NCBI RefSeq assembly: GCF_030758615.1
Contig: NZ_CP132381.1
Location: forward strand, 1,178,001 to 1,242,000
Length of the DNA stretch: 64,000 nt
Source of the DNA: Gilliamella apis
GTDB taxonomy: Bacteria; Pseudomonadota; Gammaproteobacteria; Enterobacterales; Orbaceae
Direction of reading: 5' to 3'
Made by a program: the position numbers and the translations under genes. Positions 29,885 through 39,496 of this stretch are shown piece by piece (the first letter of the stretch is position 1; every line of letters begins with the position of its first letter). The notes beneath the pieces were generated by a model. It worked only from the letters and a program-made list of their open reading frames with translations, searched no databases and was not told where the DNA came from.

Positions 29885-31828
29885 ATGTTTAAATACAATT
29901 ATTTAAAAAATAGTCATAACTTGAAATTATTTTCAATACTATTGTTGGGAATTTATTCTAAATTTGTAATTGAAAATCGTTTTATATTTTCAGTATTTAA
30001 ACATTTACTACCATGCAATTTCGCTAAAGATAAATTATTATCTAGTCGTTATTTACGGTTTTTTTTGTTGTCTTCAATTTATAGTATAGTAAAATTAACT
30101 AAGAAAATACAAAAGGTTAATTCAAATTTATTTAATCCGTTGGCAAAAATCAGTTTTTTTTTCATAATTATCATGGTTAATTCTGTTTATGCTTTGAATG
30201 TCACTACAGCTGAAAGTATACAAGGTTCTCAACCTTATTTAACTTTAGGTAATGGCAGCATTAAAGCTGATAATAGTGATTCTTTATTAAGCATTACTCT
30301 TTCTAATGGCAAAGTTATCACTCCTAGTGATGATGTTTCAAGTATAACTAATCCAATATATTTACCTCATTCAAAACAGTCTTTTACAAGGATTAGAACC
30401 ATTATTCCATTCACTGAACAAGGAAATCCTAATTATCCGCAAGTGAAAATTTCTGATCTACTGGGCTCGCCGTTTAACTTTTATGCTGATGATGATGGTG
30501 ATGGTTTTGATGAAAATGGTAATGTTACTGCAACAGCTAGCGGTAATATCAGTTTGAAATGGGAGGCTCGGAATCCGAAAGTGCCCGATATTAATGCTCA
30601 AAATGCGTATATTGACATTACTTCAACAGTAAAAAATAATCCTAGAGAAATGATTAGTTTATGTGATAGTCCATATCGCTTAACGATAAGTACTAGTAAT
30701 GGTGAATTAAAAACTGAATACGGCAAACCTAATAACAATATTTTTACTCAAAAAAGTCATACTTACTATATAAGTGCTAAAATGTTGCCAACAGTCTGTT
30801 ATGCTCAGCCGAATTTACTTTATGATAACGCTTCTTATGGCAACAATATGATCAATGTAGATTATGATGGCCCTCTTTGGGATTCAGCCAAGCTTTCAGA
30901 TAATGAATATAGAGGTTTTCCAAGTAAAGGTTTTAAAGTAAGAAATGCGCATACTAGTGGTGAATATGAAGGCGAAAATTCAGTCTACAATAATAACTTT
31001 CCAAGTACTGGCTCAAATGGCTTATATTTTTATTTACTCCTTAAAGGAGCAACACCAGAAGAGATGTTAGCCGCCAATGGTAGTACGATAATCGCTAAAG
31101 AAGGTGGTAGGGTGAAGTTATCACTATCTGTTGAATCTACACCAAAATGGAGGCATGATGACAGATTACCTGCTCCCATCCCTTATTGGAATAGTGAGCC
31201 AGCATTAAAGGTTACATTATCTGGACCACATAGTGGTTCTAACACTAAAACGTTTAATCCCGCTACTTTTAAACTCTATACCGATAGTGCTGAGACACAT
31301 ACATTATATGAATTTAAAATAATGCGTTGGTATATTCCGCAACCTAAAGTTACTTATGGTGAAGGTGATGCGAGAAAATGGTCAAAGAGCGATGCGCAGT
31401 CTTATCAAGCAAAAGCTCGTGCTTATTGTTCAAGTTTAGGTGCTAATTATCGTTTGGCAAATATTAGCGATTTTACTAATGCTAATCGATATCGCTATGG
31501 CTGGAATAGCGGTATTGCTGGTAGAGGTTCTAAAGCGTATCGTCGTCAGTTAAGCTACCTTTCGGCTGGTAACTGGGTAGGTGGTATAAATAATGAATGG
31601 GGATGTTTAGTTAATGATTGGAATGCTGCAGGTAGTGATCAGTACCGTTGCAGTGGTTATTCTGGTAGTGATTGGGATTCATATGCATATTGGACTGACA
31701 ATTTAGCTAAAGATGTTACTGACTCTGAGGATGAAGCAAAACCATTAGTCAATCCTATGAATGTAGGCGAACCTATGGTTTATGATTCTTATGACTATCA
31801 GTATCGGGCAGCTTGTGTTAGCCCGTAA
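29885..31828 (+). CDS. Surface adhesin with a C-terminal C-type-lectin-like adhesion domain
   Basis: The 647-residue protein has an unusual N-terminal extension of about 85 residues with hydrophobic stretches. A signal-like segment (ISFFFIIIMVNSVYA, cut near residue 105) follows, then a large N- and S-rich ectodomain. It includes an acidic DDDGDGFDENG loop of calcium-binding type near residue 205. The end (ARAYCSSLGANYRLANISDF, GGINNEWG, YAYWTDN, and a final RAACVSP) matches the adhesion domain (DUF823 type) of enterobacterial invasin-like proteins, with the usual two cysteines. No barrel or sortase anchor is seen, so surface retention is unexplained. The second family member lies at 48427. 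Confidence 0.75.
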   Translation: MFKYNYLKNSHNLKLFSILLLGIYSKFVIENRFIFSVFKHLLPCNFAKDKLLSSRYLRFFLLSSIYSIVKLTKKIQKVNSNLFNPLAKISFFFIIIMVNSVYALNVTTAESIQGSQPYLTLGNGSIKADNSDSLLSITLSNGKVITPSDDVSSITNPIYLPHSKQSFTRIRTIIPFTEQGNPNYPQVKISDLLGSPFNFYADDDGDGFDENGNVTATASGNISLKWEARNPKVPDINAQNAYIDITSTVKNNPREMISLCDSPYRLTISTSNGELKTEYGKPNNNIFTQKSHTYYISAKMLPTVCYAQPNLLYDNASYGNNMINVDYDGPLWDSAKLSDNEYRGFPSKGFKVRNAHTSGEYEGENSVYNNNFPSTGSNGLYFYLLLKGATPEEMLAANGSTIIAKEGGRVKLSLSVESTPKWRHDDRLPAPIPYWNSEPALKVTLSGPHSGSNTKTFNPATFKLYTDSAETHTLYEFKIMRWYIPQPKVTYGEGDARKWSKSDAQSYQAKARAYCSSLGANYRLANISDFTNANRYRYGWNSGIAGRGSKAYRRQLSYLSAGNWVGGINNEWGCLVNDWNAAGSDQYRCSGYSGSDWDSYAYWTDNLAKDVTDSEDEAKPLVNPMNVGEPMVYDSYDYQYRAACVSP

Positions 31829-31859
31829 AGCTACTTTCCATCAGTAATTACTTACCACT

Positions 31860-31883
31860 GTTGCTAGTGAAAAAACTGGCAAC
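31860..31883 (+). terminator. Hairpin after the first adhesin gene
   Basis: GTTGCTAGT and ACTGGCAAC pair over 9 bases (one G-T) around a GAAAAA loop, 31 bases after the stop codon. The following AAATTTAT is only weakly T-rich, so this is a probable but weak terminator. Confidence 0.55.
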
Positions 31884-32222
31884 AAATTTATCCTCTTAAG
31901 TATTCAATCAAATAGAATTATTTCTAATTATTTTTATGATTAAAACATAGTGTAGACTAATAAGTTCCACTCAGTTCAACGAACAAAAAGAATTAATTTT
32001 TGTCAACGTGTTGGATAGATAATTACCTAACTGATAAGAAGTAGATGTGTTTTTAATGATTATATAAAAATTTCTGTCAGCAACAGATATTAGGTTAGAT
32101 ATCAAATTTTTATATAAAAGATAAGCAACTTATTAGTGAATAGTTACTTAGTCTTTTTAATCATTAATTAAAAGGGATTTTTAGAATTTAAAAAACCCTG
32201 TTCTCAAATTTGTCTATGAAAT
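31884..32222. other. Non-coding AT-rich gap between convergent genes
   Basis: I see no open frame of interest here. An imperfect hairpin with a CCCT/AGGG base lies near 32174-32200 (AGGGATTTTT and AAAAAACCCT with one mismatch). It may be a further 3'-end signal. Confidence 0.35.
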
Positions 32223-32251
32223 AATTAAAACGGTTATAAAGCGTTTTAATT
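32223..32251 (-). terminator. Terminator of the metNIQ operon
   Basis: AATTAAAACG and CGTTTTAATT form a perfect 10-base stem with a 9-base loop, 56 bases beyond the last stop of the minus-strand operon. On the minus strand the right arm CGTTTTAATTATTT supplies a T-rich end. Confidence 0.6.
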
Positions 32252-32306
32252 CTGATTTAGATCATTACATCTAATATAAATTGTCAGAATATTAATATTA
32301 GTAAAC

Positions 32307-33665
32307 TTAAACTACAGTCATATAAACTTGATTATTCAGTAAATTTTTAGGATCAAACTGTTGTTTAATTGTACGCATTAATTGGCGATTTGCTTCAGGA
32401 ATTGCAGCATTGTAATAACTTACTTTCGCCGTTCCGATGCCATGTTCCGCAGAAGGCAATCCTCCTAATTCAAGACATTTTTGATAAAGCGCTTGGTGAA
32501 CATTTTGCAGATCAGATTGCCATTGTTTGTCATCACGATTATCACGTAAAATGCATAGATGAATGTTACCATCGCCAGCGTGACCAAAGGCTAACATACG
32601 CATGTGGGTTTGTGTTTCTAGTTGTTTGGTGAAATTAATGAAATCGCTAATGCGATTTATTGGTACCACTATATCGATTGGATCTTGTTCTGTTATTGCT
32701 TCAACTGCACGTACTAACGAACCTCGAATCGTCCAGATTTGATTAGTTTGATTATTATCTTCGGCAACAAAATAGTCACAATCGCCTAAATTAGTTAATA
32801 GCAGTTTGCGTAGTTGTTCAATGGTTTGTAGATCGGAACCATCAAGCATAATAATTAGATAAGCTTGGCTATTTGGTAGCGGGAATTTAAAACCAGAATA
32901 CCGTTCGCCCCATTGTGCGACTTTACGTTCAACAAACTCCAATGCAGTCGGCGTAAGGGTATGTAGCACGGTGGTAATACTACTAATGGCTTGTTCAATA
33001 GTATTAAAACCAACAATAAATGTTTGTGATACTTTTGGTTTAGCTATCAGTTTTAAAGTACATTGCGTGATGATACCTAAGGTACCTTCACTGCCAATAA
33101 AGAGATGTTTTAAGGCTAGTCCAGTGTTGTCTTTAACATTTTTACTACCAATATTTAACACACTACCATTAGCCATTACAACTTCAATTGCTTGCACATA
33201 ATCTCGAGTTACACCATATTTTACTGCCCGCATACCACCTGCATTAGTACTAATATTTCCGCCAATGGTGGCATTTTTAGCGCCCGGATCAGGCGGATAA
33301 AAAAGGTCATGTTTTTCAACAAACTGTTGTAGGTCTTGCAGTAAAATACCCGATTGTACGGTAACGGTGAATGTTTGCTTGTCCAGTTCCACAATATGAT
33401 TCATTAAAGATAAATCAAGAATAATACCGCCATTAGGAATAGTCGAGCCGACTAAGTTAGTACCAGCACCACGAGTGGTAATATTAAGATTATTGGTATT
33501 AGCGTATTTAACAATCGCAGCTACTTCTGCTGTGGTTTTGGGGTAGACTAATATATCGGCATAGCCATATTTTAATTTTAAACCATCAGTTAGATGTGAT
33601 GGTGGGATCGCATTTTTTGCAATGATACGTTTAGGATCTGTAATAATGTCTGTGAGTTTGTTCAT
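32307..33665 (-). CDS. FAD-linked D-2-hydroxyacid oxidase/dehydrogenase (GlcD/DLD type)
   Basis: The 452-residue protein has an N-terminal FAD_binding_4 domain (YPKTTAEVAAIVKYA, TTRGAGTNLVGSTIP, GNISTNAGGMRAVKYGVTRD, GSEGTLGIIT) and a GlcD-type C-terminal cap with FGHAGDGNIHL and the final SAEHGIGTAK. These proteins oxidise 2-hydroxyacids such as D-lactate or glycolate to 2-ketoacids. There is no glcE or glcF, so the electron acceptor is unknown. It is the last gene of the aminotransferase-metQ-metN-metI operon, 13 bases after metI, which points to a hydroxy analogue of an amino acid as substrate. Confidence 0.85.
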   Translation of the reverse strand: MNKLTDIITDPKRIIAKNAIPPSHLTDGLKLKYGYADILVYPKTTAEVAAIVKYANTNNLNITTRGAGTNLVGSTIPNGGIILDLSLMNHIVELDKQTFTVTVQSGILLQDLQQFVEKHDLFYPPDPGAKNATIGGNISTNAGGMRAVKYGVTRDYVQAIEVVMANGSVLNIGSKNVKDNTGLALKHLFIGSEGTLGIITQCTLKLIAKPKVSQTFIVGFNTIEQAISSITTVLHTLTPTALEFVERKVAQWGERYSGFKFPLPNSQAYLIIMLDGSDLQTIEQLRKLLLTNLGDCDYFVAEDNNQTNQIWTIRGSLVRAVEAITEQDPIDIVVPINRISDFINFTKQLETQTHMRMLAFGHAGDGNIHLCILRDNRDDKQWQSDLQNVHQALYQKCLELGGLPSAEHGIGTAKVSYYNAAIPEANRQLMRTIKQQFDPKNLLNNQVYMTVV

Positions 33666-33678
33666 GCTGAATTACCAA

Positions 33679-34350
33679 CTATTTATAACTTTTATCGAAG
33701 TGATTAGCTAACTTGTCACCAAGGTATTGAATCACCATCACAATAAAAATAAGAATAATAATACATAAAATGAGGATTTCGGTTACATAGCGTTGATACC
33801 CATAACGAATGGCTAAATCCCCAATACCACCACCGCCAACAACCCCAGCCATTGAGCTAAAACTAATAAGCGAAATGGTGGTAACCGTTGCGTGTCGAAT
33901 CAATTGTGCCATCGCTTCTGGAAATAAAATACCGAATATAATGCGGATATGCGATGCACCACTTGCTACCGCTGCTTCTATCACCCCTTTATCTATTTGA
34001 CTAAATGCATTTTCAGCTAACCTAGCATAAAATGCGATAGCTGCAAGTGAAAGAGGGAAAATTACCGCTTTGGGGCCTACAGTCGTGCCGACGAGTAACG
34101 CTCCCAAAGGTAGTACGGTAACCATTAAAATCAAAAAAGGAATTGAACGAGTGGCATTGATGATAAAATTAGCGATACTATTGATAATTCTGTTTTTGAA
34201 AAAGAATTGATTTGACATTAAAAACAGCAATAAACCTATGAGTGTACCAAATATTAGACCAGCTAATAATGACCAACTTACCATGATAAATGTTTCGTAA
34301 GCTGCTTGCCATAACATTTGCGCCATTTCGGCAATGGTGAGCTTTATCAT
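33679..34350 (-). CDS. metI: Methionine ABC transporter permease MetI
   Basis: MetI is the membrane subunit of the methionine importer. The 223-residue protein has five hydrophobic segments, and the EAA loop GVIEAAVASGASHIRIIFGILFPEA is clear. ATRSIPFLILMV is typical of MetI. It overlaps the metN stop by one base and is followed by the FAD oxidase gene. Confidence 0.93.
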   Translation of the reverse strand: MIKLTIAEMAQMLWQAAYETFIMVSWSLLAGLIFGTLIGLLLFLMSNQFFFKNRIINSIANFIINATRSIPFLILMVTVLPLGALLVGTTVGPKAVIFPLSLAAIAFYARLAENAFSQIDKGVIEAAVASGASHIRIIFGILFPEAMAQLIRHATVTTISLISFSSMAGVVGGGGIGDLAIRYGYQRYVTEILILCIIILIFIVMVIQYLGDKLANHFDKSYK

Positions 34351-35369
34351 TAATTTATTTCCTCAATAATAACTTCTTGCTGTGCTAACTTTGTTATCAG
34401 ATTTTGAATATTATCTGTTTCCCCAATAATTTCGATCACCAAATTACCTAACGCTTGATTATCAAAATACTCAATAAAACCATGTAAAATATTGAATGCC
34501 ACTTGCGTTTCAATTGCTGATTGATATAGTATTGGTTGGGTAGTGTTTTCGTTAATATATCGCAAACGCACTAATTTACCTTTGGCATTTTGTTTGATGA
34601 TATCTGGTAAATGAGTGTTTTCATCAATATTGAGAAATTCTTGCGTGAAGGGCTGTTTAGGGCCGGCAAAAAGATTGAACGTAGTGTTCATTTCCACTAT
34701 TTCGCCTTGTGACATCACCGCAACTCGATGACAGATCTTTTTAACCACATCAATTTCATGAGTAATTAGTACTATGGTCAATGAAAATTTTTGATTGAGC
34801 TCTTTTAATAAATCAAGTATTGCGCTAGTGGTAGTTGGATCTAATGCGCTTGTCGCTTCGTCACACAATAGAATTTTTGCATCATTGGCAAGCGCTCTAG
34901 CAATGCCAACTCGCTGCTTTTGCCCACCACTGAGTTCGGCAGGGTAGGCATTAGCCTTATCGCTTAACCCAACTAAAGTAAGCAATTCGTTGACTCTACT
35001 TTTTACCGCATCACCTTTTTTTCCGGCAGCTTTAAGCACAAATGCAATATTTTCATAGACAGTTTTCGATGACGCTAAATTAAAGTTTTGAAAAATCATC
35101 CCAACTTGAAAACGAAATGCTTGCAGTTGACGACCGCGCAAGGTTTTTATGTTAACGCCATTGATAATGATTTGTCCGGAAGAGGGATCTGCAAGCCGAT
35201 TAAGCGTTCTTACTAATGTACTTTTGCCTGCACCGCTCGATCCGATAATACCGAAGATCTCGCCTTGATTTACATCAAATGAGACCTTTTTTACGGCTTC
35301 AATCACTTGCTGGTTTGCTTCGAATCTTACCGAAACATCTTTTACCTGAATTAATGGGTTAGTTTGCAT
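34350..35369 (-). CDS. metN: Methionine ABC transporter ATP-binding protein MetN
   Basis: MetN powers the importer. Walker [10 protein letters not shown] is at about residues 43-51, the signature [15 protein letters not shown] near residue 145, then Walker B and [16 protein letters not shown]. The last 75 residues form the NIL domain, which in E. coli binds methionine to inhibit transport. The length of 339 residues is normal. It overlaps metI. Confidence 0.95.
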   Translation of the reverse strand: MQTNPLIQVKDVSVRFEANQQVIEAVKKVSFDVNQGEIFGIIGSSGAGKSTLVRTLNRLADPSSGQIIINGVNIKTLRGRQLQAFRFQVGMIFQNFNLASSKTVYENIAFVLKAAGKKGDAVKSRVNELLTLVGLSDKANAYPAELSGGQKQRVGIARALANDAKILLCDEATSALDPTTTSAILDLLKELNQKFSLTIVLITHEIDVVKKICHRVAVMSQGEIVEMNTTFNLFAGPKQPFTQEFLNIDENTHLPDIIKQNAKGKLVRLRYINENTTQPILYQSAIETQVAFNILHGFIEYFDNQALGNLVIEIIGETDNIQNLITKLAQQEVIIEEIN

Positions 35370-35371
35370 AA

Positions 35372-36190
35372 TTAAAATAATTGATAATCTGGTTTTTGGA
35401 AGGTATAGAAAATACCATTTTTATCATTAATCACTTGAGCAAATTCTGGTGATTTAAGTACTTCAATAATGTCTTTGCCTAATTTATCTTTAGATTCACT
35501 GCGAATCGCAATAACATTTTTGAGATCTTTATCTAATACTTCTTGATAAAGCGCTTTTGAAAGATCTAACCCAGCACCAATCGCATAATTGCCATTGACT
35601 ACTGATAATACAGCGCTATCTAAAGAACGTGGTGTTTGTGGTGCTTCAATTGGTACAATATTTAATCCATAACGATTTTCGATTACGTTGTTAGGGGTGA
35701 GATTATTTTTATCTACATTTGGATCGAGCTTAATTAATCCAGCGGCTTCTAAAATGCGTAATGCCCGAGCTTCATTAGTTACGTCGTTAGCTATCGTGAC
35801 TTGATCACCCTGTTTTAACTGTGAAAAATCAGTAATTTTATTTGAATAAATTCCAGCGCCAGCAGTTGGTACAAAGCCAACAGCAGTGATATCTAAATTG
35901 CGTGCTTGTTTAAAGTTATTAAGGTAAGTTAAATGTTGAAACAAATTAACATCAATCTCTTTATTGGCTAGTGCTAAGTTTGGTTGGACATAATCGCTAA
36001 ATTCACGAATTTCTACTTGATAACCTTTCTTTTCAAGACTTGGTGCGATAGCTTGTTTAAACATATCTCCATATGGCCCAGCGGCAACACCTACCGTAAT
36101 TTGATTTTCTTTCTTAGCATTGTCACAACCAGTTAAGACAATTAGAGACGATAAAATAGCTAAACTAGCCACAATTAGTTTTTTAAACAT
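35372..36190 (-). CDS. metQ: Methionine-binding lipoprotein MetQ (NlpA family)
   Basis: MetQ delivers methionine to MetNI. The signal peptide ends in lipobox LTGC, and the mature part begins [21 protein letters not shown], typical of the NlpA/MetQ lipoproteins. The 272-residue length fits. Its start overlaps the end of the aminotransferase gene by 16 bases, and metN follows 2 bases after its stop, so the operon is compact. Confidence 0.94.
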   Translation of the reverse strand: MFKKLIVASLAILSSLIVLTGCDNAKKENQITVGVAAGPYGDMFKQAIAPSLEKKGYQVEIREFSDYVQPNLALANKEIDVNLFQHLTYLNNFKQARNLDITAVGFVPTAGAGIYSNKITDFSQLKQGDQVTIANDVTNEARALRILEAAGLIKLDPNVDKNNLTPNNVIENRYGLNIVPIEAPQTPRSLDSAVLSVVNGNYAIGAGLDLSKALYQEVLDKDLKNVIAIRSESKDKLGKDIIEVLKSPEFAQVINDKNGIFYTFQKPDYQLF

Positions 36191-37350
36191 GATAATTTTT
36201 CCTTGAGTTTGGATAATCTTTCTAAAGCTGCAATTAGCGTTGGTTCTTGTTTTGCAAAATGGAAGCGAATATAGCGATATTCAGGGTGCTTAAAAAAGGC
36301 GGAGCCTGGTACGGCAGCTACACCCACCTCTCTGATTAACCATTCACAAAATTCAAAATCGGTATTAAAAGGATTAATCTCTGAAATATCAACTAATACA
36401 TAATAAGCACCTTGAGGTTCATAATATGTAAGTCCTATGTCATCTAATCCACTTAAAAATAAATGACGTTTATCAGTATAGGTTTGGATTAACTGTTGGT
36501 AATAATCTTCACCTAAGGCTAATCCTGCACAAGCTGCTTTTTGTAATGGTGCTGCAGCACCAACGGTAAGAAAATCATGAATCATCTTACAACCGTCAAT
36601 AATTTTCTTATCAGCAATAATATATCCAAGTCGCCAACCAGTTATCGAATATGTTTTCGATAGTGAGCTACAGCAAATTGTTCGCTCTTTCATATTAGGG
36701 AAATTGGCTAAATAAAGATGTTGATGCGGTGCATAAACCATATGCTCATAAACTTCATCGGTAATAATGAAAGCATCAAACTCAATAGCTAGTTGGCTAA
36801 TATAGTCAAGTTCTGCTTTGGTAAATACCTTGCCACAAGGATTGCTAGGATTACATAAAATTAAAGCTTTAGCTCCTTGTTCAAAAGCTTGTCGAAGTTG
36901 TTGCTTATCAAATTCGAATGTTGGTGGAATTAGCGGTACATAAATTGGGGTAGCATCGGATAGAATCGCGTCTGCCCCGTAGTTTTCGTAAAAAGGTGAA
37001 AAGATAATAACTTTATCTTTCGGATTACAGACCGTCATTACCGCACACATCATTGCTTCGGTACTACCACATGTTACCAGCACATTTTCATCTGGATTGA
37101 TATCAATATTCATTAATTTTTGTTGTTTTTTAGCTAACAAACGTCGAAATTCAGCTGAACCCCACGTAATTTCATATTGATGAGGACCATCATCCGCAGC
37201 TTGTTTTAATGCATCAATTAAAGATTTAGGTGGGTCAAAATCAGGAAACCCCTGAGATAAATTGATTGCTTGATATTGATTAGCGATCCGAGTCATCCGA
37301 CGGATAACCGAATCAGAAAAGTGATCGAGTCGATTGGCTAATTTATGCAT
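36175..37350 (-). CDS. PLP-dependent class I aminotransferase, YbdL-like
   Basis: The 391-residue protein carries the family opening AINLSQGFPDFDPP, the substrate segment NPSNPCGKVF, TDEVYEH, and the Schiff-base lysine in SSLSKTYSITGWRLGY, with a final RFHFAKQEPTL. It resembles E. coli YbdL, which transaminates methionine and aromatic amino acids, and the kynurenine aminotransferase group. As the first gene of an operon with metQNI and a 2-hydroxyacid oxidase, it could aminate the imported or oxidised ketoacid. The substrate call is inference. Confidence 0.85.
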   Translation of the reverse strand: MHKLANRLDHFSDSVIRRMTRIANQYQAINLSQGFPDFDPPKSLIDALKQAADDGPHQYEITWGSAEFRRLLAKKQQKLMNIDINPDENVLVTCGSTEAMMCAVMTVCNPKDKVIIFSPFYENYGADAILSDATPIYVPLIPPTFEFDKQQLRQAFEQGAKALILCNPSNPCGKVFTKAELDYISQLAIEFDAFIITDEVYEHMVYAPHQHLYLANFPNMKERTICCSSLSKTYSITGWRLGYIIADKKIIDGCKMIHDFLTVGAAAPLQKAACAGLALGEDYYQQLIQTYTDKRHLFLSGLDDIGLTYYEPQGAYYVLVDISEINPFNTDFEFCEWLIREVGVAAVPGSAFFKHPEYRYIRFHFAKQEPTLIAALERLSKLKEKLSCLKN

Positions 37351-37647
37351 TGTTTTTTTATTTATTAAAATTATGAAGCAAGTGATTATAATATAAAAAC
37401 TTAATTTAGCTGTTAAATAATATATTCATATATAGTTATATTTTTTTCTTATAACAAAGTTAATAGTTGATATTAGTTATTCAAAAAATTTTGAGGAGTG
37501 CACTTTTTTAAACGAAAAAGTTATGAAATAAGGGCTCTCATAATTGATATTTTTCTATCAAAGTAAACAAATAAATCTATATAACTTGACTTTATTCTAC
37601 GTTAAAATAGTATCTTTATTGTTATGACATATTAAGGAATCAACCTA

Positions 37648-37986
37648 ATGACAACTGAATTAACCACACTTGATAAGATTAAAAAGCAAATCGATGAAAA
37701 TCCGATTATTCTTTATATGAAAGGGTCACCCAAATTACCAAGTTGTGGATTTTCAGCTCAAGCGGTACAAGTATTATCACAATGTGGTGTACCTTTTGCC
37801 TATGTGGATATTTTACAAAATCCCGATATTCGAGCTGAATTACCAAAATATGCTAATTGGCCAACTTTCCCGCAACTTTGGGTTGAAGGTGAATTAGTCG
37901 GTGGTTGTGACATTATGTTAGAAATGTTTCAGACTGGTGAATTGCAGACCTTGATCAAACAGACTGCTGAAAAACATAAACCATAA
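37648..37986 (+). CDS. grxD: Monothiol glutaredoxin GrxD (Grx4)
   Basis: GrxD delivers and stores Fe-S clusters. The 112-residue protein has the single active cysteine in CGFS (residues 33-36, in LPSCGFSAQAV) and the glutathione pocket WPTFPQLWV and GGCDIM. Length and motifs equal the E. coli protein. It is monocistronic with a terminator shared with the convergent rnt. Confidence 0.96.
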   Translation: MTTELTTLDKIKKQIDENPIILYMKGSPKLPSCGFSAQAVQVLSQCGVPFAYVDILQNPDIRAELPKYANWPTFPQLWVEGELVGGCDIMLEMFQTGELQTLIKQTAEKHKP

Positions 37987-38003
37987 TTGTTTATTTTGTA
38001 TGT

Positions 38004-38032
38004 AAAAAAGAGAGTTCGCAACTCTCTTTTTT
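38004..38032. terminator. Bidirectional terminator between grxD and rnt
   Basis: AAAAAAGAGAGTT and AACTCTCTTTTTT form a long stem around a 3-base loop, with A runs on one side and T runs on the other. It ends both grxD (18 bases after its stop) and rnt (on the minus strand). Confidence 0.9.
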
Positions 38033-38061
38033 ATTTATAATTTTGACTTTGCCATTTAGTC

Positions 38062-38721
38062 TTATGGCTGCTCAGTGTCTGCTTTAGCTTGCTGCTCGTT
38101 ATGCGGTAATGGCCAACCGCCAAGTCGTTTAAAGCGATTAACAATTTCACAAAATAAAATGGCTGTTTTTTCGGTATCATATAAGGCACTATGGGCTTGT
38201 TTATGATCGAATGGCATTTCAGCTGCTTCACACGCTTTTGCAAGGACAGTCTGACCAAACACTAATCCACTAAGCGAAGCCGTGTCAAAGGTAGCAAAAG
38301 GATGAAAAGGATTGCGTTTGATGCCTGCTCGTTCAGATGCAGCCATTAAAAAACTATGGTCGAAATGAGCATTATGAGCAACAATAACTGCTCGGGTACA
38401 GTCATTGGCCTTAATACCATTTCTTACAAGTTTAAATATCGCTTCTAATGCTATTTTTTCATCAACTGCATCACGTAACGGATTATCAGGATCAATACCA
38501 TTAAATGCTAAAGCTGTCGGTTCTAAAATTGCATTTTCAAATGGTTTTACATTGAATTGTAGCGTTTCATCTGGTGCTAAAAAGCCCTCTTCATCCATTT
38601 TCAATGTAATAGCTGCAATTTCTAAAATTGCATTTTGATTAGGATCAAAGCCTGATGTTTCAATATCAATTACAACAGGATAGAAACCACGAAAGCGTTC
38701 ACATAATTTAGCGTTTGGCAC
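38062..38721 (-). CDS. rnt: Ribonuclease T
   Basis: RNase T is a DEDDh 3'-5' exonuclease that trims tRNA and other stable RNA ends. The 219-residue protein has the motifs DIETSGF (Exo I), NAHFDHSF (Exo II), and HSALYDTEK (Exo III), with the catalytic D, E and H in place. The start [20 protein letters not shown] aligns with E. coli. It is monocistronic. Confidence 0.96.
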   Translation of the reverse strand: MPNAKLCERFRGFYPVVIDIETSGFDPNQNAILEIAAITLKMDEEGFLAPDETLQFNVKPFENAILEPTALAFNGIDPDNPLRDAVDEKIALEAIFKLVRNGIKANDCTRAVIVAHNAHFDHSFLMAASERAGIKRNPFHPFATFDTASLSGLVFGQTVLAKACEAAEMPFDHKQAHSALYDTEKTAILFCEIVNRFKRLGGWPLPHNEQQAKADTEQP

Positions 38722-39173
38722 AATACATTGTCTTATTTTGGCAAAAATTATTGACTATTATGCCAGTTTTTGCTTATTTCGACTAGATTAACCGTAATTT
38801 TTAACTGTTTACTTAGATTAAACGTTGAATTGTAAGAAACTTAAAGTGTTTTGGATGAAAGTTTTGCCTAGATTGCTTATGTTATTTTTTATTTATGAGT
38901 ATTTTATTGTCTTGCTAAAGGGTTTAAATAACAATCAATTCATACATTAGAACTATTAATATTTTTATAAAATTTAGTAAATTTAGTAAATTTAGAATTT
39001 AGTTATATATTGTTTTTTTATACGGAATAATTATTGCGATTAATTTGAATATAATGATTAAACTTATCTAAAATTGACAAGAAATCTCAATCTGTTATCT
39101 AACTCATTTATCTATTTATTACTCTTTATATTTAACTATAAATAGTGGGTATTATCTAGATTGATTTAATCAC
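38722..39173. other. Long AT-rich gap between rnt and the fbp remnant
   Basis: No gene is visible in these 452 bases on either strand. A 9-base tandem (AAATTTAGT, three copies, the last imperfect) is present at about 38971-38998. It probably represents decayed DNA of the lost fbp, but no further fbp-like residues could be read. Confidence 0.4.
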
Positions 39174-39272
39174 TTAAATAGCCTTAACGCTTAAAATAAA
39201 TGCAGTTAATTCCCCAGGGGCATGAGGGAATTCCGATTGCTTTTCAATAATAAATTCACCGAGAGTTTTCAT
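39174..39272 (-). pseudogene. fbp: Remnant of fructose-1,6-bisphosphatase gene fbp
   Basis: On the minus strand the frame from an ATG at 39272 reads [19 protein letters not shown], then [13 protein letters not shown] and a stop at 39174. This matches the first 32 residues of E. coli Fbp ([12 protein letters not shown], then GELTALLSAIKL) and then ends. The usual body of about 330 residues is missing and the sequence beyond it is AT-rich noise. An AAAGGAT lies upstream of the start. So the class I fbp has been lost here except for its 5' end. The frame that survives is too short to be functional. Confidence 0.8.
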
Positions 39273-39496
39273 TGTTTCATAAATCCTTTATATCAATGTC
39301 TGTATAATATAAATTTCAGTAGTTAAATCGAAATCTATTTTTCGATAATATACGTGAGATATTTTGAGAAAGCGACTATAATTAGAAAGTCGTTAGTTAG
39401 TTTTTTGTGTGAAAAAAGTTTAATTAATTCAAATTGTTTGATTCCATCTGAGTTTTTCATACATAGAGCGGGTTAAATTTAAAAAGTGAGGTTATT

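Noticed and set aside
37491..37510. Third copy of the G-rich adhesin leader word before grxD
   Set aside because: TTGAGGAGTGCACTTTTTT shares only the first seven bases and the T run; too different to be the same element.
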